A stretch of DNA of 24,618 bases from CAYHKY01 sp964357355 (lineage in GTDB: Bacteria; Patescibacteriota; Microgenomatia; UBA10105): contig CAYHKY010000015.1 of the NCBI GenBank assembly GCA_964357355.1, forward strand, positions 1 to 24,618, read 5' to 3'. The notes under the pieces are model-generated. The model was not told the DNA's origin. It ran no database searches and saw only the letters and a list, made by a program, of their open reading frames with translations. This document shows positions 23,185-24,618 of the stretch, piece by piece. Each line of letters begins with the position of its first letter. Position 1 is the first letter of the stretch. The translations under genes and the position numbers were made by a program.

Positions 23185-24567
23185 TCATTTCTGTTGACAA
23201 TGGAAGTTGAGTCCTGATGAGTTTATCGATAACTGATTTACACGCACCTTGGTCAATCGTTTATTTAATTGTTCCAACAATTGACCAGGTAAACGGCCAA
23301 TCATGATATTTGCAGCTTGGGTTTCCCAAAAATTCAACCCTTCAAATTGTGCGTCTTTCACAAATACACCTGCCGGATTTTTCCCGTCGTTTTTTATGAC
23401 GACATTTATCTTTAAATTTCTTGGTTGCTTCACTTCTATAACAATCTGCGCGGAATCGTCATTTTGCGGAATATATTCTAAATTTCCCAACTTAATATTT
23501 GTTAACTTGAACTCAGCCAAAATTTCCGGCAATAATATCATAAGCTCTTTAGGTATTTCGGCTGAACTTGTTAAATGGGTGAATATCGCTTCTTTGTGGT
23601 TATCCAAAGTTTCAGTCAAATTCCGGGGAACCAGAGGATCAGTTTTTTCAGGAACTGGTGGATTTACCTGAGCAGGTGCTGCATTGGTAACAGGCTTTTT
23701 TGCAGGTTTTGGCTTAGGCTTAGCTTTTACTTCAGGTGTCGGCAGATCGACCCTAGCTGATGTTTCAGCGGGAGCAGGCTTTACTTTCGCTGCTGCAGGT
23801 AATGCTTTAGTTTCTGCAGGAAGTTGAGATGCGGATAATGCACTAGGTATTTCCTGCTTAGGTTGCGCAGGTGTTGGCGGTAATTGTTCCTTTGAAGAAT
23901 GAATAGCCGGTTTAAAAACAATTGGCAGAGGAACCAATTCAGTATTTTGCTCATAAGCCGGAATTTGGGTTAAACCAATTCGATCATGCTTTCCAAGACC
24001 TACCGGCAAATATTCCCCGTCATGTTGCCTAGGCAGACCAAATGCTGAAAGGTTCCAAATTCCAACCTGATTAACAAATTCATATAACTGACTTGGCCAC
24101 ATATACCCCAACACATTTTCATGCCCAATCATTTTGACGATTTGTTGGGCAGCCTTTTGTAAGGCTCCGGCTGTCATAATTGCTCCGTCTGAAATAGTCG
24201 CCTGTTCGCCTGATCCACTATACAAAGTCATCGGCACAAATACGGGAGTTGTATCAGTCAGATATCTGCCAACCAGATTATGCTTCAATAATATATTCCA
24301 CCCTGATCTGGTCAACTGATAGTATTCCCCTACAGAGGCGACAACTTCCACTTCATATTGGCCGGCCGTTTCCCAATAATGTAGCCTGTTCGCGGGATAA
24401 CCTGCAGCACTTTTTATTCCCGGTTTGTGTTCAAGAATAACCGGCGGCCGGAATTTAACATCCGTATTTGAAGCAGTCCATCTTTCACGATCATTAACGA
24501 TTCCACGGTTTAAATAACCAAACGCTTGTTCGATCTCCAATGGAGGAGTGTTAAAAGAACTATTGAT
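23185..24567 (-). CDS. Hypothetical protein with Pro/Ala/Lys-rich linker, 5' end missing
   Basis: I do not recognise this protein. Three parts are visible. The N-terminal region (about 200 residues) is Tyr/Trp-rich and globular-looking (LHYWETAGQYEVEVVASVGEY is typical). A linker of about 110 residues follows, rich in Pro, Ala and Lys (KAKPKPKPAKKP, PAPAETSARVDLPTPE). The C-terminal domain of about 130 residues has alternating beta-like strands (SAQIVIEVKQPRNLKINVVIK) and ends LSINSSGLNFHCQQK. A TTG at 24540 could start it, but the frame is open through INSSFNTPP to the poly-G at 24568, so the true 5' end is almost surely lost. It converges on murD2 with a 45-base gap. No signal peptide can be judged because the start is missing. 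Confidence 0.6.
   Translation of the reverse strand: MNSSFNTPPLEIEQAFGYLNRGIVNDRERWTASNTDVKFRPPVILEHKPGIKSAAGYPANRLHYWETAGQYEVEVVASVGEYYQLTRSGWNILLKHNLVGRYLTDTTPVFVPMTLYSGSGEQATISDGAIMTAGALQKAAQQIVKMIGHENVLGYMWPSQLYEFVNQVGIWNLSAFGLPRQHDGEYLPVGLGKHDRIGLTQIPAYEQNTELVPLPIVFKPAIHSSKEQLPPTPAQPKQEIPSALSASQLPAETKALPAAAKVKPAPAETSARVDLPTPEVKAKPKPKPAKKPVTNAAPAQVNPPVPEKTDPLVPRNLTETLDNHKEAIFTHLTSSAEIPKELMILLPEILAEFKLTNIKLGNLEYIPQNDDSAQIVIEVKQPRNLKINVVIKNDGKNPAGVFVKDAQFEGLNFWETQAANIMIGRLPGQLLEQLNKRLTKVRVNQLSINSSGLNFHCQQK

Positions 24568-24618
<51 letters not shown>

Overview
The window is a compact stretch of bacterial chromosome with about 42% GC, estimated by eye. It has 16 protein-coding genes, no RNA genes, no recognisable insertion sequence or CRISPR array, and no gene-free gap above 300 bases. 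Short core proteins (a 241-aa DNA polymerase III delta), tiny gaps, an archaeal-type bifunctional fructose-bisphosphatase and the overall gene mix suggest an uncultivated Candidate Phyla Radiation (Patescibacteria) bacterium, perhaps of the Microgenomates. This is inference from sequence style, not a phylogeny. The right end is a 51-base run of G that looks like a sequencing artefact, so this is most likely a metagenomic contig.

Layout, left to right. (1) 1-6617 is a DNA-damage module. uvrA (minus, cut by the contig edge and by an in-frame stop) and uvrB (minus) are preceded by almost identical 34-base promoter elements. lexA (plus) is divergent from uvrB and has its own imperfect palindrome. 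A DUF1361 membrane protein follows lexA. (2) 6655-15455 (minus) is a gluconeogenic operon read in the order ppsA, eno, gpmI, class V fbp, an acetyl-CoA synthetase-like gene, then an unknown gene. Two of its junctions are 4-base ATGA overlaps. (3) 15526-20366 (minus) is a second tightly packed run: rarA, a Nudix hydrolase, a small HELMH metallopeptidase, holA, a phosphomannomutase/phosphoglucomutase and a SAM methyltransferase. (4) 20451-23139 (plus) is a two-gene peptidoglycan unit, murL plus a murD2-like ligase. This is the L-glutamate route to D-Glu-containing muropeptide. (5) 23185 to the right end (minus) is an unrecognised protein with a Pro/Ala/Lys-rich linker and a missing 5' end.

How the parts fit. 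PpsA, enolase, phosphoglycerate mutase and FBP aldolase/phosphatase carry pyruvate up to fructose 6-phosphate (the middle steps are not in this window). The hexose-phosphate mutase next door channels hexose phosphate towards nucleotide sugars, and MurL/MurD2 would use such precursors for the wall. LexA probably controls itself, uvrA and uvrB.

A recurring signal is that the -10 boxes of first genes (ppsA, rarA, murL, uvrB, less closely uvrA) lie only a few bases from the start codon, which predicts leaderless mRNAs. Clear Shine-Dalgarno sequences appear mainly before downstream genes such as fbp and the mutase.
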